Positions 17,501-23,890 are shown, counted from the stretch's first letter. The stretch is DNA of 64,000 nucleotides from Sodaliphilus pleomorphus (GCF_009676955.1 NZ_CP045696.1:2871001-2935000); one strand, 5' to 3'. Numbers and translations are program-made. Notes: a model not told the origin generated them from the letters alone.

Positions 17501-17816
17501 TGTCACAATAGAAATGAGAATCTTCTCTTCCACCTGGAGTTTTAGGCTCTAACACTATATTCTCAGGTTTGTATCCTTGGGCCAATAATCCAACAACACA
17601 CTCCAAAACAACAAAGTTCTCATTGGCAGAGAAGTTCTTTGTTGTGTCTCGGTCTGCTTCTATACCTTCTGGATAAATAATCTTCTCATTTGTGAAATCA
17701 ACAGCAACAGTACAGTTGGTGTTGTTAAAATGCATTGCCATCTTGTCTTGCACAGTATCAGATTGCTGAAAGCCAAGACAAGTAAGAAGATTTCTGAGAT
17801 TATCTTTTGTAATCAT
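14544..17816 (-). CDS. Single-chain type IIG-like restriction-modification-specificity enzyme
   Basis: A 1090-residue fusion. Residues 90-125 carry the nuclease site: D105 in CDILIRD and E120-C-K122 in MLIECK, the D...ExK of HsdR N-terminal-type PD-(D/E)XK domains. Residues 405-660 are an N6-adenine methylase of the HsdM kind: QGQFFTP-like segment EGQFFTPTPITR at 430-441, SAM-binding YACGAGHF at 465-472, and catalytic NPPY at 550-553. Residues about 900-1090 resemble one HsdS target-recognition half, ending in the coiled-coil IPSPDIQKKIVDECKKVDDKQ type. All active-site residues are present, so the enzyme looks intact. It leads the four-gene operon and lies 22 bases after a decayed XRE regulator. 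Confidence 0.88.
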   Translation of the reverse strand: MITKDNLRNLLTCLGFQQSDTVQDKMAMHFNNTNCTVAVDFTNEKIIYPEGIEADRDTTKNFSANENFVVLECVVGLLAQGYKPENIVLEPKTPGGREDSHFYCDILIRDNDKRPYMLIECKTMDGKEDDEFSKAWKKTLQDGGQLFNYYNTYRQAQYLVLYASDFVDGEPRCNYRLITMTDNKEYLESTPQLLSFEKVSADNGTRDDFFKVWSETYGKDFATNGAFEVDEVPAFGVTKKKLTIDDLVIVDGQDIQRKYHQFAQTLRQYNVASHENAFDKLVNLFLVKIVDEVRNPKDLQFLWKGAAYDDYYSFQDRLQKLYQIGMKDYLGEDVTYIDNASIENAFRMQKNDPDAIKDTILEYFRQLKFYSNSDFGFLDVHNKQLFVQNAVILKAMVEMLQDMRLKTEQQNQFLGDLFEGFLDQGVKQNEGQFFTPTPITRFMVSSLPLEQIIRDNTDIPKAIDYACGAGHFLNEYASQIKPFVEQYKGVQSLPDYYKQIYGIEKEYRLSKVSKVSSFMYGQDGIQIVYGDALVPHDTIKDGDFKVLVANPPYSVTGFLATLSKEQRDAYVLSADVDSKQLETNNSIETFFIERAKQLLAPEGVAAIILPSSILSNSSNIYVKTREILLQYFDFVAVAEFGSGTFGKTGTNTVVLFLRRKKSEPELATHYRNRVEAWFSNNHGQDHRYEDADAIERYAQHIGVPYDEYLTLLNGNPSEDLMKHEIFAAYKAKFSNNTVAEHIKKKRVTARYTQTMKDAELAKHIFDSIRNVEKDKLYYFMLCESNPQSVIVVKSPTKTSETKKFLGYEWSSRKGSEGIKYLGAVVEDDDNEIAANKGIQQIETPLFDPHNLFNEEKINTLIRKNYLGEDVDVPKEIGVYVDSYLLEDMLDFKRVDFDKAIKTTPILVYPKIECKEGTSTEKLSVVAPYVTTSIKMSSISVSDYISTENMLQNRAGVVAYKDVPNIDSITAFKKGDILVSNIRPYLKKIWMADRDGGCSKDVLVFRNSKPKEVLNDYLKVIMSTDTFFDYMMVGKKGVKMPRGDKKIIPNFDIPIPSPDIQKKIVDECKKVDDKQKEIGKLIQSILDKYLK

Positions 17817-17838
17817 ATATGGAAAGAATTATCGATTG

Positions 17839-18029
17839 TTACTTTGTTGAGTTTAGAAGATCCTTCACGTCAACGTCAAGGGGCTTTGCGATTTTATCTT
17901 AAGTTTGCAAGTCTGGTAATACTATTACTGCACCATTTGCTTACAGTACAAGGTGTTTTGCCAACCTCTCCAGCAAGCCATTTGCCAGTTTTCCCTTTCT
18001 CAACGAGAACTACTTTTATACGATTCAGA
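17839..18029 (-). pseudogene. Decayed XRE-family HTH regulator upstream of the RM operon
   Basis: Reading the minus strand gives NRIKVVLVEKGKTGKWLAGE, then VGKTPCTVSKWCSNS, the helix-turn-helix of small Cro/CI-type regulators, and in another frame KIAKPLDVDVKDLLNSTK, their usual C-terminus. Between them the frame is lost and a TTA leucine codon appears as TAA. The expected ATG before NRIKVV is CTG. The gene therefore carries at least three lesions. It lies between the operon promoter and the RM gene, in the position of a controller protein, and is probably no longer functional. Confidence 0.8.
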
Positions 18030-18063
18030 TTTCCATGATGCTATAATTGATTGTAATTTGGTG

Positions 18064-18071
18064 CAAATATA
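18064..18071 (-). promoter_or_regulatory. -7 element for the XRE remnant / RM operon
   Basis: Minus strand reads TATATTTG (TAnnTTTG), 34 bases before the position of the lost XRE start codon. It is probably still the promoter for the RM operon, whose first intact gene starts about 250 bases downstream. Confidence 0.55.
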
Positions 18072-18079
18072 ATAAAATT

Positions 18080-18562
18080 CTATGAAAAAGGAGGCTCTTG
18101 CTTGTTCACCCACTCGGGTATGTTCTTTACTTTGGTAGTACGGTCGGGGCGTCCGTGTCGGTTGTATTTCATTTTGTGCCTGCAGTGCGAGGCCAGCAAT
18201 CCGCTTTCATCATCCCTTATATGTCGATAAATTAGTTCATGGGATATGGGCTTCCCCCTGCGTCTCATGTCGGCAGAGATCTGTTCGGGAGACCAATCCT
18301 CTTCCTTGAGCAGCTCAAGGGCTTCCCAAACGATAGCCGGATCCTTTGCTCGGTTGGAAGTAGACCTTTTCCTGCGTGCCATTGCCATATCGTGGGCCTT
18401 GGACCATAGGTAGTTGCCCTTTTCTGTCGAGTTGCGCTTTATTTCGCGGCTGAGTGTTGATTGACTGCACCCCACTATCGAGGCGATAACTTTTCTCGGA
18501 GTCCTTCTTTGCAGTAAGGCGAAAATTTGCGACCTTTGCTGCGAGGTTAATTGATAATACAT
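18080..18562 (-). mobile_element. Truncated IS30-family transposase (N-terminal half)
   Basis: The minus strand encodes 160 residues from the ATG at 18562: YYQLTSQQRSQIFALLQR, an HTH (VIASIVGCSQSTLSREIKRN), WSPEQISADMRR and HELIYRHIRDD, the N-terminal DNA-binding half of IS30 transposases. Full-length members are about 320 residues with a DDE domain; here the frame ends at NIPEWVNKQEPPFS before any catalytic residue. The element is broken only about ten bases from the RM operon promoter, so its insertion and deletion formed that boundary. It is not capable of transposing itself. Confidence 0.85.
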
Positions 18563-18590
18563 ATAGCAATACAAAGTTGGTTAATCTCGG

Positions 18591-18613
18591 GGAGACTTCG
18601 GTCTCCTTTTTTT
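18591..18613 (+). terminator. Terminator hairpin within an 11-bp inverted repeat at the IS30 remnant end
   Basis: GGAGAC-TTCG-GTCTCC followed by seven T residues is a textbook intrinsic terminator reading rightward. It is framed by a perfect 11-base inverted repeat AGCAATACAAA (18565-18575) and TTTGTATTGCT (18611-18621). It lies just upstream of the transposase start, on the opposite strand; the inverted repeat may belong to the IS end. Confidence 0.7.
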
Positions 18614-18642
18614 GTATTGCTATTTAAAAGTTACATTTTGCG

Positions 18643-18711
18643 CGACTTAACAACGGATTGGGGATGGGCTGGGGGCATGTGAAGCCCCATCCCCAATCCG
18701 CCATTAAGTCG
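18643..18711. repeat. Large near-perfect inverted repeat (26-base arms)
   Basis: The left arm, CGACTTAA-CAA-CGGATTGGGGATGGG in parts, and the right arm, CCCATCCCCAATCCG-CCA-TTAAGTCG, pair over 23 of 26 positions around a 17-base loop. There is no T-run on either side, so it is not an ordinary terminator. It lies between the IS30 remnant and the tandem duplication and may be the end of a small mobile element. Confidence 0.85.
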
Positions 18712-18992
18712 TGAACGACAAAAATGTGTGTAGGGCCATTCAGAACGAAATTTTGCACTTCGTTATTGAATATGGGTCTTCAGGGTCATTGGCATTTTTC
18801 CAATACTGCTTTTATACGAGGAATAACAAAACGTAATATCGGGGTACAATCGGAAAATCAATAATCTCTCTATTTTTAAGTGGACTCATTATTGCATTAT
18901 ATAAATTAGGGTGACGAGCGCAACGTCACTTACAACAAGGTTGCTTCTATGCGATAGTTGCTGTGGTTTGTCGTCTGAGCAAAGTGGCACGC

Positions 18993-19125
18993 ATGGGCAT
19001 GTATAACCGTGCCGCCCAGTTCTCGCCCTGTCGCCGATCTCACTGGCTGCGAGAAGGCTATTGGGGAGGCACAGAAGAAGCACGTGGCGGGGGTGAAGAG
19101 GCGCATTGCGCCGGTGGAGCTGTGA
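18993..19125 (+). pseudogene. Frameshifted small ORF, copy 1 (RAAQFSP...LTG motif)
   Basis: The start MGMYNRAAQFSP continues, after a one-base shift at about 19029, as VADLTGCEKAIGEAQKKH and ends RRIAPVEL with a TGA. RAAQFSPFAALTGYEKAI is the consensus I know from short YolD-like proteins that accompany Y-family polymerases. The reading frame is broken, so this copy should not make the complete protein unless ribosomes shift. About 43 residues if restored. Confidence 0.55.
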
Positions 19126-19230
19126 GAACTAAAAGAGCTAAACAATCTTAATGGTAGAGTTTGTAACTTGCACTGTATCAGCAATTATGCGATAGTTGCT
19201 GTGGTTTGTCGTTTGAGCAAAGTGGCACGC

Positions 19231-19363
19231 ATGAGCAGGTATAACCGTGCTGCCCAGTTCTCGCCTTGTCGCCGACCTCACTGGCAGCGAGAAGGACATT
19301 GGGGAAGCACAGAAGAAGCACGTGGCGGGGTTGAAGAGGCGAATTGCGCCGGTGGAGTTGTGA
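19231..19363 (+). pseudogene. Frameshifted small ORF, copy 2 (RAAQFSP...LTG motif)
   Basis: The second copy of the duplicated ORF: MSRYNRAAQFSP, then after the same one-base shift VADLTGSEKDIGEAQKKH and RRIAPVEL. The length (133 bases) and lesion match copy 1 exactly, so the frameshift predates the duplication or is tolerated. Substitutions between the copies show they have diverged for some time. Confidence 0.55.
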
Positions 19364-19485
19364 GAACGAAAAGAGCTAAACAATCTTAATGGTAGGGTTT
19401 GTAACTTGCACTGTATCAGCAATGGTTACCTCGGGGTAAGTGTCTTACTTTCAAGTGCCTTCTTGCAGGAATTAGAAACAGTAGG

Positions 19486-19493
19486 TAACTTTG
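19486..19493 (+). promoter_or_regulatory. -7 element for the cupin gene
   Basis: TAACTTTG followed by CAACCG and AAAC, 49 bases before the cupin ATG. The same extended string (TAACTTTGCAACCG plus AAAC) recurs at 21799. Confidence 0.65.
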
Positions 19494-19541
19494 CAACCGT
19501 AAACGAAATAAAAGTAAGTAAGTAACACATATTTGAACATT

Positions 19542-19988
19542 ATGAAAGAGGTTAAAAAAATTGCTGAAGGCAAGAACTTCAGTGCAGTAGATTTCGGTAA
19601 GTTGAACGAGTTGGGTGACTATGTCTTGTCTATGGGCGATATAAAGATTCCCGGCAAGGTGTTTGGCGGACAGGCTCTCGGCACCAAAGGCGCTGAGTTC
19701 TCTTTTCAGATTTACGCTCCTGGTCAGGAAGGCGGTTTCTATCACACGCATAAAACCCACGAAGAACTCTATTTCGTTCTCAGCGGCAAAGGAGAATATC
19801 AGGTTGACGGCGAGAACATTCCTTTGCAGGAAGGCAGTGTGGTGCGCGTCTCTCCAAAGGGCAAACGCACCATTCACAACAACGGCACTGAGCCGATGGT
19901 GGTGCTCTGCGTGCAGTACCGTGAGACGCCTTTCACGCAGGACGATGCTGCCGATGGCGTTATCCTGAATGACCAGGTGAAATGGTAA
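19542..19988 (+). CDS. Cupin-domain protein
   Basis: A 148-residue cytoplasmic protein from the ATG at 19542. The cupin core is clear: FYHTHKTHEELYFVLSGKGE gives motif 1 with two metal-type histidines and a Glu, and VRVSPKGKRTIHNNGTEP gives motif 2 with its histidine. Single-domain cupins of this sort bind a metal and act as small dioxygenases, isomerases or ligand sensors; nothing here fixes the substrate. It is transcribed with the HxlR regulator 80 bases downstream, so it may be part of that regulator's redox or quinone response. Confidence 0.85.
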   Translation: MKEVKKIAEGKNFSAVDFGKLNELGDYVLSMGDIKIPGKVFGGQALGTKGAEFSFQIYAPGQEGGFYHTHKTHEELYFVLSGKGEYQVDGENIPLQEGSVVRVSPKGKRTIHNNGTEPMVVLCVQYRETPFTQDDAADGVILNDQVKW

Positions 19989-20068
19989 ACTGAGGAAGCA
20001 TATCAACACTCTCTACCGTCATGGACAAGAATTGCTTGCCTGTGACGGTATTTGCACGTTTATAAGAA

Positions 20069-20446
20069 ATGAAGAAGATGATCAGAAATCAGGTAGTCGA
20101 CCCGTTATTTTCCCAATGTCCGGTCAGAAACGTACTTTCTCGTATCGGTGACCGCTGGTCATTGCTTGTGCTGCTTGCCCTGCATGATAAAGCAGAAGCC
20201 ATGCGCTTCAGCGAGATTGGCAAGGCTATACCCGATGTGTCACAGAAGATGCTCACTGCAACGTTGCGTAATCTGGAGGCAGACGATCTTGTGTCGCGGA
20301 CCATCTTTCCCGAGGTGCCGCCGCGTGTGGAATACAAACTGACAAAGCGCGGATTGACGCTCATCCCGCTACTCAACCAATTGGTGGATTGGTCGTTGGA
20401 AAACATGGGTGCCATCATAAGGCACCGAAAGAAATATGCAATGTAG
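20069..20446 (+). CDS. HxlR-family winged-helix transcriptional regulator
   Basis: A 125-residue DNA-binding protein of normal HxlR length. It shows CPVRNVLSRIGDRWSLLVLL near the N-terminus, with the family's conserved Cys before the winged helix, then MRFSEIGKAIPDVSQKML and LRNLEADDLVSRTIFPEVPP and the C-terminal dimer helix. Family members often sense aldehydes, quinones or thiol stress through that cysteine and control adjacent oxidoreductases. The neighbours (cupin, FMN-barrel protein, flavin reductase, flavodoxin) fit such a regulon. Confidence 0.9.
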   Translation: MKKMIRNQVVDPLFSQCPVRNVLSRIGDRWSLLVLLALHDKAEAMRFSEIGKAIPDVSQKMLTATLRNLEADDLVSRTIFPEVPPRVEYKLTKRGLTLIPLLNQLVDWSLENMGAIIRHRKKYAM

Positions 20447-20487
20447 ATTCTGAACCCTCAAAATGGCATACTGTCTGCAAAAAAGCG

Positions 20488-20495
20488 TATTTTTG
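20488..20495 (+). promoter_or_regulatory. -7 element for the exported FMN-barrel protein gene
   Basis: TATTTTTG (TAnnTTTG), about 36 bases before the gene that starts at 20531. Confidence 0.5.
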
Positions 20496-20530
20496 TAGCC
20501 AGATATGAGGTTATCCGCTTTTATGTGAGA

Positions 20531-21010
20531 ATGAATATTATGATGAGAAAACTGTTGCTATTTTTCATGCTATTGGCTGCAATGGCAGTAAACGCACAGA
20601 CGAAGAGCGCCGTGCAGGAAGTGAGAGACTATCTCCATGAGTGTGGTGTGTTTTACATTGCAACTCAGGATGGCGACCAGCCTCGTGTCCGCCCGTTCGG
20701 CGTGGCCGAGGTGCTTAACGGCAAGCTCTACATCCAGACGGGTAAGAAGAAAAAGGTGTTCAAGCAGATGATGACCAACCCGAAGTTTGAGATCACTGCC
20801 GTGAAGCCGTCGGGCGCGGAGTGGATTCGCATCAGCGGCAAGCTCGTCAACGACGACAGCCGCGAGGCAAAGGCCTATGTACTTGACAAGAATCCGGAAC
20901 TGAAGAGAATGTACTCTGCCGACGACGACAATACGGCTGTGCTTTATATCACTGACGGTGTGGCGCAGTTCTGCTCGTTCTCTGCTCCGACGAAAGAGAT
21001 AAGGTTCTGA
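20531..21010 (+). CDS. Exported pyridoxamine-5'-phosphate-oxidase-like FMN-binding protein
   Basis: A 159-residue protein. Residues 1-22 form a signal peptide (LLLFFMLLAAMAVNAQ), which is unusual because this split-barrel flavin fold is normally cytoplasmic. The mature domain has VFYIATQDGDQPRVRPFG, LYIQTGKKKKVFKQM and WIRISGKLV, typical of PPOX-class proteins that bind FMN or F420/haem. Several ATG codons (20531, 20540, 20543) all precede the signal peptide. Its stop overlaps the start of the YjbQ gene by one base (TGATG), so the two are co-translated. Confidence 0.85.
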   Translation: MNIMMRKLLLFFMLLAAMAVNAQTKSAVQEVRDYLHECGVFYIATQDGDQPRVRPFGVAEVLNGKLYIQTGKKKKVFKQMMTNPKFEITAVKPSGAEWIRISGKLVNDDSREAKAYVLDKNPELKRMYSADDDNTAVLYITDGVAQFCSFSAPTKEIRF

Positions 21011-21420
21011 TGGCGGTGCAGGTGAAATTTACATTGAAGCCCCGCCGACGTGGCTTTCATCTGATAACGGACGAAGTGCTCCGGCAGCTGCCGCAGTTGC
21101 CAGTGACGGGACTGCTCAACCTCTTTGTGCAGCACACCAGCTGTGCACTGAGCATTTGTGAGAACTGGGATCCGTCGGTGCGTGAAGATATGGAAAGCAT
21201 TTATGACAGGCTTATTCCAGAGAATGCACCCTACTACCAGCACACACTTGAGGGAAGTGACGATATGCCCGCACACGCCAAGTGCATCATCACGGGTGTG
21301 AGCATCAACATTCCCATCACCGACGGACGGCTCAATCTTGGCACTTGGCAGGGTATCTACCTCGGCGAGTTCCGCAACGACGGAGGCAGCAGGCAGATTG
21401 TAGCAACAATTTTAGAATAA
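21010..21420 (+). CDS. YjbQ / UPF0047 family protein
   Basis: A 136-residue cytoplasmic protein of full family length. The hallmark segments are present: FVQHTSCALSICENWDPSVR, YQHTLEGSDDMPAHAK and LNLGTWQGIYLGEFR, with the conserved histidines of the putative active site. Family members have weak thiamine-phosphate synthase activity and their natural role is unsettled. Translation is coupled to the exported FMN protein upstream. A gene-remnant region follows it. Confidence 0.9.
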   Translation: MAVQVKFTLKPRRRGFHLITDEVLRQLPQLPVTGLLNLFVQHTSCALSICENWDPSVREDMESIYDRLIPENAPYYQHTLEGSDDMPAHAKCIITGVSINIPITDGRLNLGTWQGIYLGEFRNDGGSRQIVATILE

Positions 21421-21448
21421 TTTGAAAAAAATCAAATAAAGCAGGCTG

Positions 21449-21673
21449 ATGAATATCGAGGAAGTTCGTGAATATGCGTTGATCCTGCCGGGGACTACAG
21501 AAGATTAGGCTTATGGTGAGGATTGGGTACTGTTTCGTATTGAGGGAAAGATCTTCCTGCATATATGGCTCGATGCCAATCGCGACTTCATCGTAGCTTT
21601 CGCAACGACTGAGACGATGGTCGCCAAACCGGATTTGGAGAAGATGCACCTGCTGATGCTCATATCTGTCTGA
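21449..21673 (+). pseudogene. Decayed YjbR/MmcQ copy
   Basis: From the ATG at 21449 the reading is MNIEEVREYALILPGTTED, a TAG stop, then AYGEDWVLFRIEGKIFLHIW, nearly identical at DNA level to the intact gene at 27134-27490. After about residue 41 the sequence departs (LDANRDFIVAF...) and ends at a TGA at 21673. It is thus a duplicated, nonsense-mutated and recombined copy and is not expected to make a functional protein. Confidence 0.85.
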
Positions 21674-21798
21674 ATTTATATTTACACACGCACACACTTA
21701 GTTGAGATATTCTGTTCACGCAGGCGTGTAGACACGATTTCAGCAATAAGGGTTATAGCTGCCTTATTCTGGGTAACAACCAACTGCCAGGAGACTCG

Positions 21799-21806
21799 TA
21801 ACTTTG
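21799..21806 (+). promoter_or_regulatory. -7 element before the hydrolase remnant
   Basis: TAACTTTG in the extended context CGTAACTTTGCAACCGGAAAC, a close match to the promoter at 19486. It now drives only a remnant and possibly the lipoprotein gene at 22053. Confidence 0.6.
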
Positions 21807-21833
21807 CAACCGGAAACAAACAAATATCATAAT

Positions 21834-22044
21834 ATGACAAAGATTGCATTAGGCACCTGGGCCATTGCCAAAGGCATGCAGCCCATCATCAGAGCCACGA
21901 GGGTGCGTCACGTCGTTGAGCGACAGGGCGCCAAGGAGCTCTACGTCAACCTCGGAGCTTCGCACGTTGACCTCTACGACGACGTGGCAGGTATCATCCC
22001 CCTACGACAAGATGGCACTGTTCTTCCTTAAGAATTTTAAATGA
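21834..22044 (+). pseudogene. Chimeric remnant: aldo/keto-reductase-like start joined to an alpha/beta-hydrolase C-terminus
   Basis: The ATG at 21834 opens MTKIALGTWAIAKGM, like the first strand of aldo/keto reductases. From about residue 30 it reads AKELYVNLGASHVDLYDD, the histidine-containing C-terminal motif of hydrolases such as the intact protein at 34600-35646 (GATHTDLYD). A run of five C at about 22000 shifts the frame; removing one C restores IIPYDKMALFFLKNFK and a stop at 22042-22044. About 70 residues of two unrelated genes remain. Confidence 0.7.
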
Positions 22045-22052
22045 GCGTGTGT

Positions 22053-22652
22053 ATGAAAAAATATATACTGACACTTTTGACAATGCTCTTCGTCGCCTGC
22101 TCTTCCGACGGTGGAACGCAGGCTGAGACATTGCAGACTGAAAACGATATGAAAATGTATATTACCATCGCAGGACAGACTCAAAGTGTGGTCCTTGCCA
22201 ATAATGCGGCCACGCAGGAACTCGTGACAAGGCTACACAACGGCGCTGTCACAGTTACACTCAACTCCAGTGGCGGCTTTGAAATATGGGGGCCGCTTGG
22301 TTTCTCGCTCCCGACGAGCAATCAGCAGATGATGGCACAACCAGGAGACGTCGTCCTCTACAACGGCAGTAACATCTGCCTTTTCTATGGCTCAAACTCA
22401 TGGAGTTACACCCGTCTGGGCAAGATTGAAGGCCTGTCGGAAAGCCAGCTGCGCACATTCCTGAAAGCTGGTGAAAGCAACATTACCGTCACCCTTTCGC
22501 TCACTTCGGCTGCGACAGGCATCAGCGATGTAAGCAACAATCGCCAGAACACCGCAGGGTCAGAATCTCTTGCATATATGCTGAGTGGTGCACCCGCACC
22601 TGCCAGCTACAAAGGCATCGTCATCAAGGATGGCAAGAAAATCGTAAGATAA
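22053..22652 (+). CDS. Cyclophilin-like-fold lipoprotein
   Basis: A 199-residue lipoprotein from the ATG at 22053 (signal ending MLFVACSSDGG). The mature part (MKMYITIAGQTQSVVLANNA, then LGFSLPTSNQQMMAQPGDVV and LFYGSNSWSYTRLGKIEG) matches the bacterial cyclophilin-like domain, a small beta barrel without proven prolyl isomerase activity. The C-terminal 30 residues end YKGIVIKDGKKIVR, which resembles the last strand of type IX sorting domains. It follows the hydrolase remnant directly and may use that unit's promoter. Confidence 0.75.
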   Translation: MKKYILTLLTMLFVACSSDGGTQAETLQTENDMKMYITIAGQTQSVVLANNAATQELVTRLHNGAVTVTLNSSGGFEIWGPLGFSLPTSNQQMMAQPGDVVLYNGSNICLFYGSNSWSYTRLGKIEGLSESQLRTFLKAGESNITVTLSLTSAATGISDVSNNRQNTAGSESLAYMLSGAPAPASYKGIVIKDGKKIVR

Positions 22653-22756
22653 CTTATGGTGGACATTAGGTGCCGCCATCAACATTCATTTCACAAAGTC
22701 CGAGCACCCTTTTGGATGAAACAGCGGCTTTGCCATACAGCCATACATTTAAGATT

Positions 22757-23323
22757 ATGAAAAAGAATATCGGGCAGAAACTGGCACTCTATCCCACGCC
22801 AGCCACAGTTGTAGGAACTGTCGGAGCAGATGGGAAGGTAAACTGGATGCTCATAGCACACATCGGCATTGTCAGTCACTCGAAACTACTGTTAAGTGTC
22901 CACTCGTCACACCACAGTGTGAAAGCAATTTATGAGCAGCACAAGTTATCTGTCAATATCATCGACGAGACATTCGTTGCCGCAGCCGACTACACAGGTA
23001 CGGTCAGCGGGGCAAAAGTGGACAAGTCGGATATCTTCCCCTATCATGTTGGCGAGGCAGGCATGCCCGTTATTGAGCAGTCACCCTTGGTGATGGAGTG
23101 TGAGGTCGTGGATACCTATGAGATAGACGGCTTCAAGAACTACATTTGCAACATCCTCAATACCTACGTCGATGAGGACAAACTTGACGAGAAGGGCAAG
23201 CCCGACTATTCAAAGCTGAAGCCAGTACTCTTCGAAATGCCTACCTACAAGTATCTGCGCACAGGCGACATCATTGGCGACTGCGTGAAGATGGGTAAGG
23301 CTTATGGTGAGACATTGAAATAG
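22757..23323 (+). CDS. Flavin reductase family protein
   Basis: A 188-residue cytoplasmic protein from the ATG at 22757 (MKKNIGQKLALYPTPATVV). Segments VVGTVGADGKVNWMLIAHIG, HHSVKAIYEQHKLSVNI and YTGTVSGAKVDKSDIFP fit the FMN-binding split barrel of the flavin-reductase-like family. These enzymes use NAD(P)H to reduce free flavin for partner oxygenases or act as quinone or metal reductases. The stop is three bases from the next ATG, so it is co-translated with the lipoprotein flavodoxin, a plausible electron acceptor if the two meet. Confidence 0.85.
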   Translation: MKKNIGQKLALYPTPATVVGTVGADGKVNWMLIAHIGIVSHSKLLLSVHSSHHSVKAIYEQHKLSVNIIDETFVAAADYTGTVSGAKVDKSDIFPYHVGEAGMPVIEQSPLVMECEVVDTYEIDGFKNYICNILNTYVDEDKLDEKGKPDYSKLKPVLFEMPTYKYLRTGDIIGDCVKMGKAYGETLK

Positions 23324-23326
23324 AAA

Positions 23327-23890
23327 ATGAGTATGAAGAAGATTGTGTTAACGCTCTTGGCACTGCTGACCATCAGTCTGAGTGCCTGCTCCCAAAAGAA
23401 AACAGATACAAAAATGGAACAGAAAGTATTGGTAGCCTATTTCTCTGCTACGGGTACGACCAAGGCCGCAGCCCGGCAACTGGCAGAAGTGGCTGGGGCT
23501 GACCTGTATGAAATCAAGCCGGAACAGCCCTATACGGATGCGGACCTGGACTGGAATGACAAGCAAAGTCGTTCGTCGGTAGAGATGCAGGACAAGCATT
23601 CGCGGCCAGCCATCACCGGCAAGCTGCAGAATATGCATGAGTATAACGTAGTGTATGTCGGTTTCCCTATCTGGTGGTACACCGCGCCGACCATCATCAA
23701 CACGTTTCTGGAGACTTATGACTTCAAGGGCAAGACAGTAATCCCCTTTGCCACTTCCGGTGGAAGCAGCATCAAGAAAGCCTGTGCCGATTTAGAAGCA
23801 GCCTATCCTGAAATAAACTGGAAAGAAGGTAAGCTGCTGAACCACACATCGAAGGGTGACTTGCTGAAGTGGGTTGAGCGTAATCGCTAA
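23327..23890 (+). CDS. Flavodoxin with a lipoprotein signal
   Basis: A 187-residue protein. Residues 1-21 are a lipoprotein signal ([14 protein letters not shown]) so the flavodoxin is predicted to sit outside the cytoplasm. The FMN phosphate loop [15 protein letters not shown] is at about 40-54, [14 protein letters not shown] follows mid-chain, and [14 protein letters not shown] near 145 completes the family pattern. An internal Met before [10 protein letters not shown] could give a cytoplasmic form. Genes immediately upstream encode flavin reductase and cyclophilin-like proteins. A fragment of a second flavodoxin lies at 26986-27039. Confidence 0.88.
   Translation: MSMKKIVLTLLALLTISLSACSQKKTDTKMEQKVLVAYFSATGTTKAAARQLAEVAGADLYEIKPEQPYTDADLDWNDKQSRSSVEMQDKHSRPAITGKLQNMHEYNVVYVGFPIWWYTAPTIINTFLETYDFKGKTVIPFATSGGSSIKKACADLEAAYPEINWKEGKLLNHTSKGDLLKWVERNR

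Larger units (their letters stand above)
18951..19424. repeat. 238-bp tandem duplication
   Basis: The segment starting GCGATAGTTGCTGTGGTTTG at 18951 restarts at 19189 and runs to about 19424 with only scattered substitutions. Each copy contains the same frameshifted small ORF and ends TTGCACTGTATCAGCAAT. The copies sit immediately before the promoter of the cupin gene. The remaining stretch 18712-18950 shows no gene I can recognise. Confidence 0.93.

Noticed and set aside
18643-18711. Intrinsic terminator
   Set aside because: The stem is strong but neither side has a run of T; kept as an unexplained inverted repeat.
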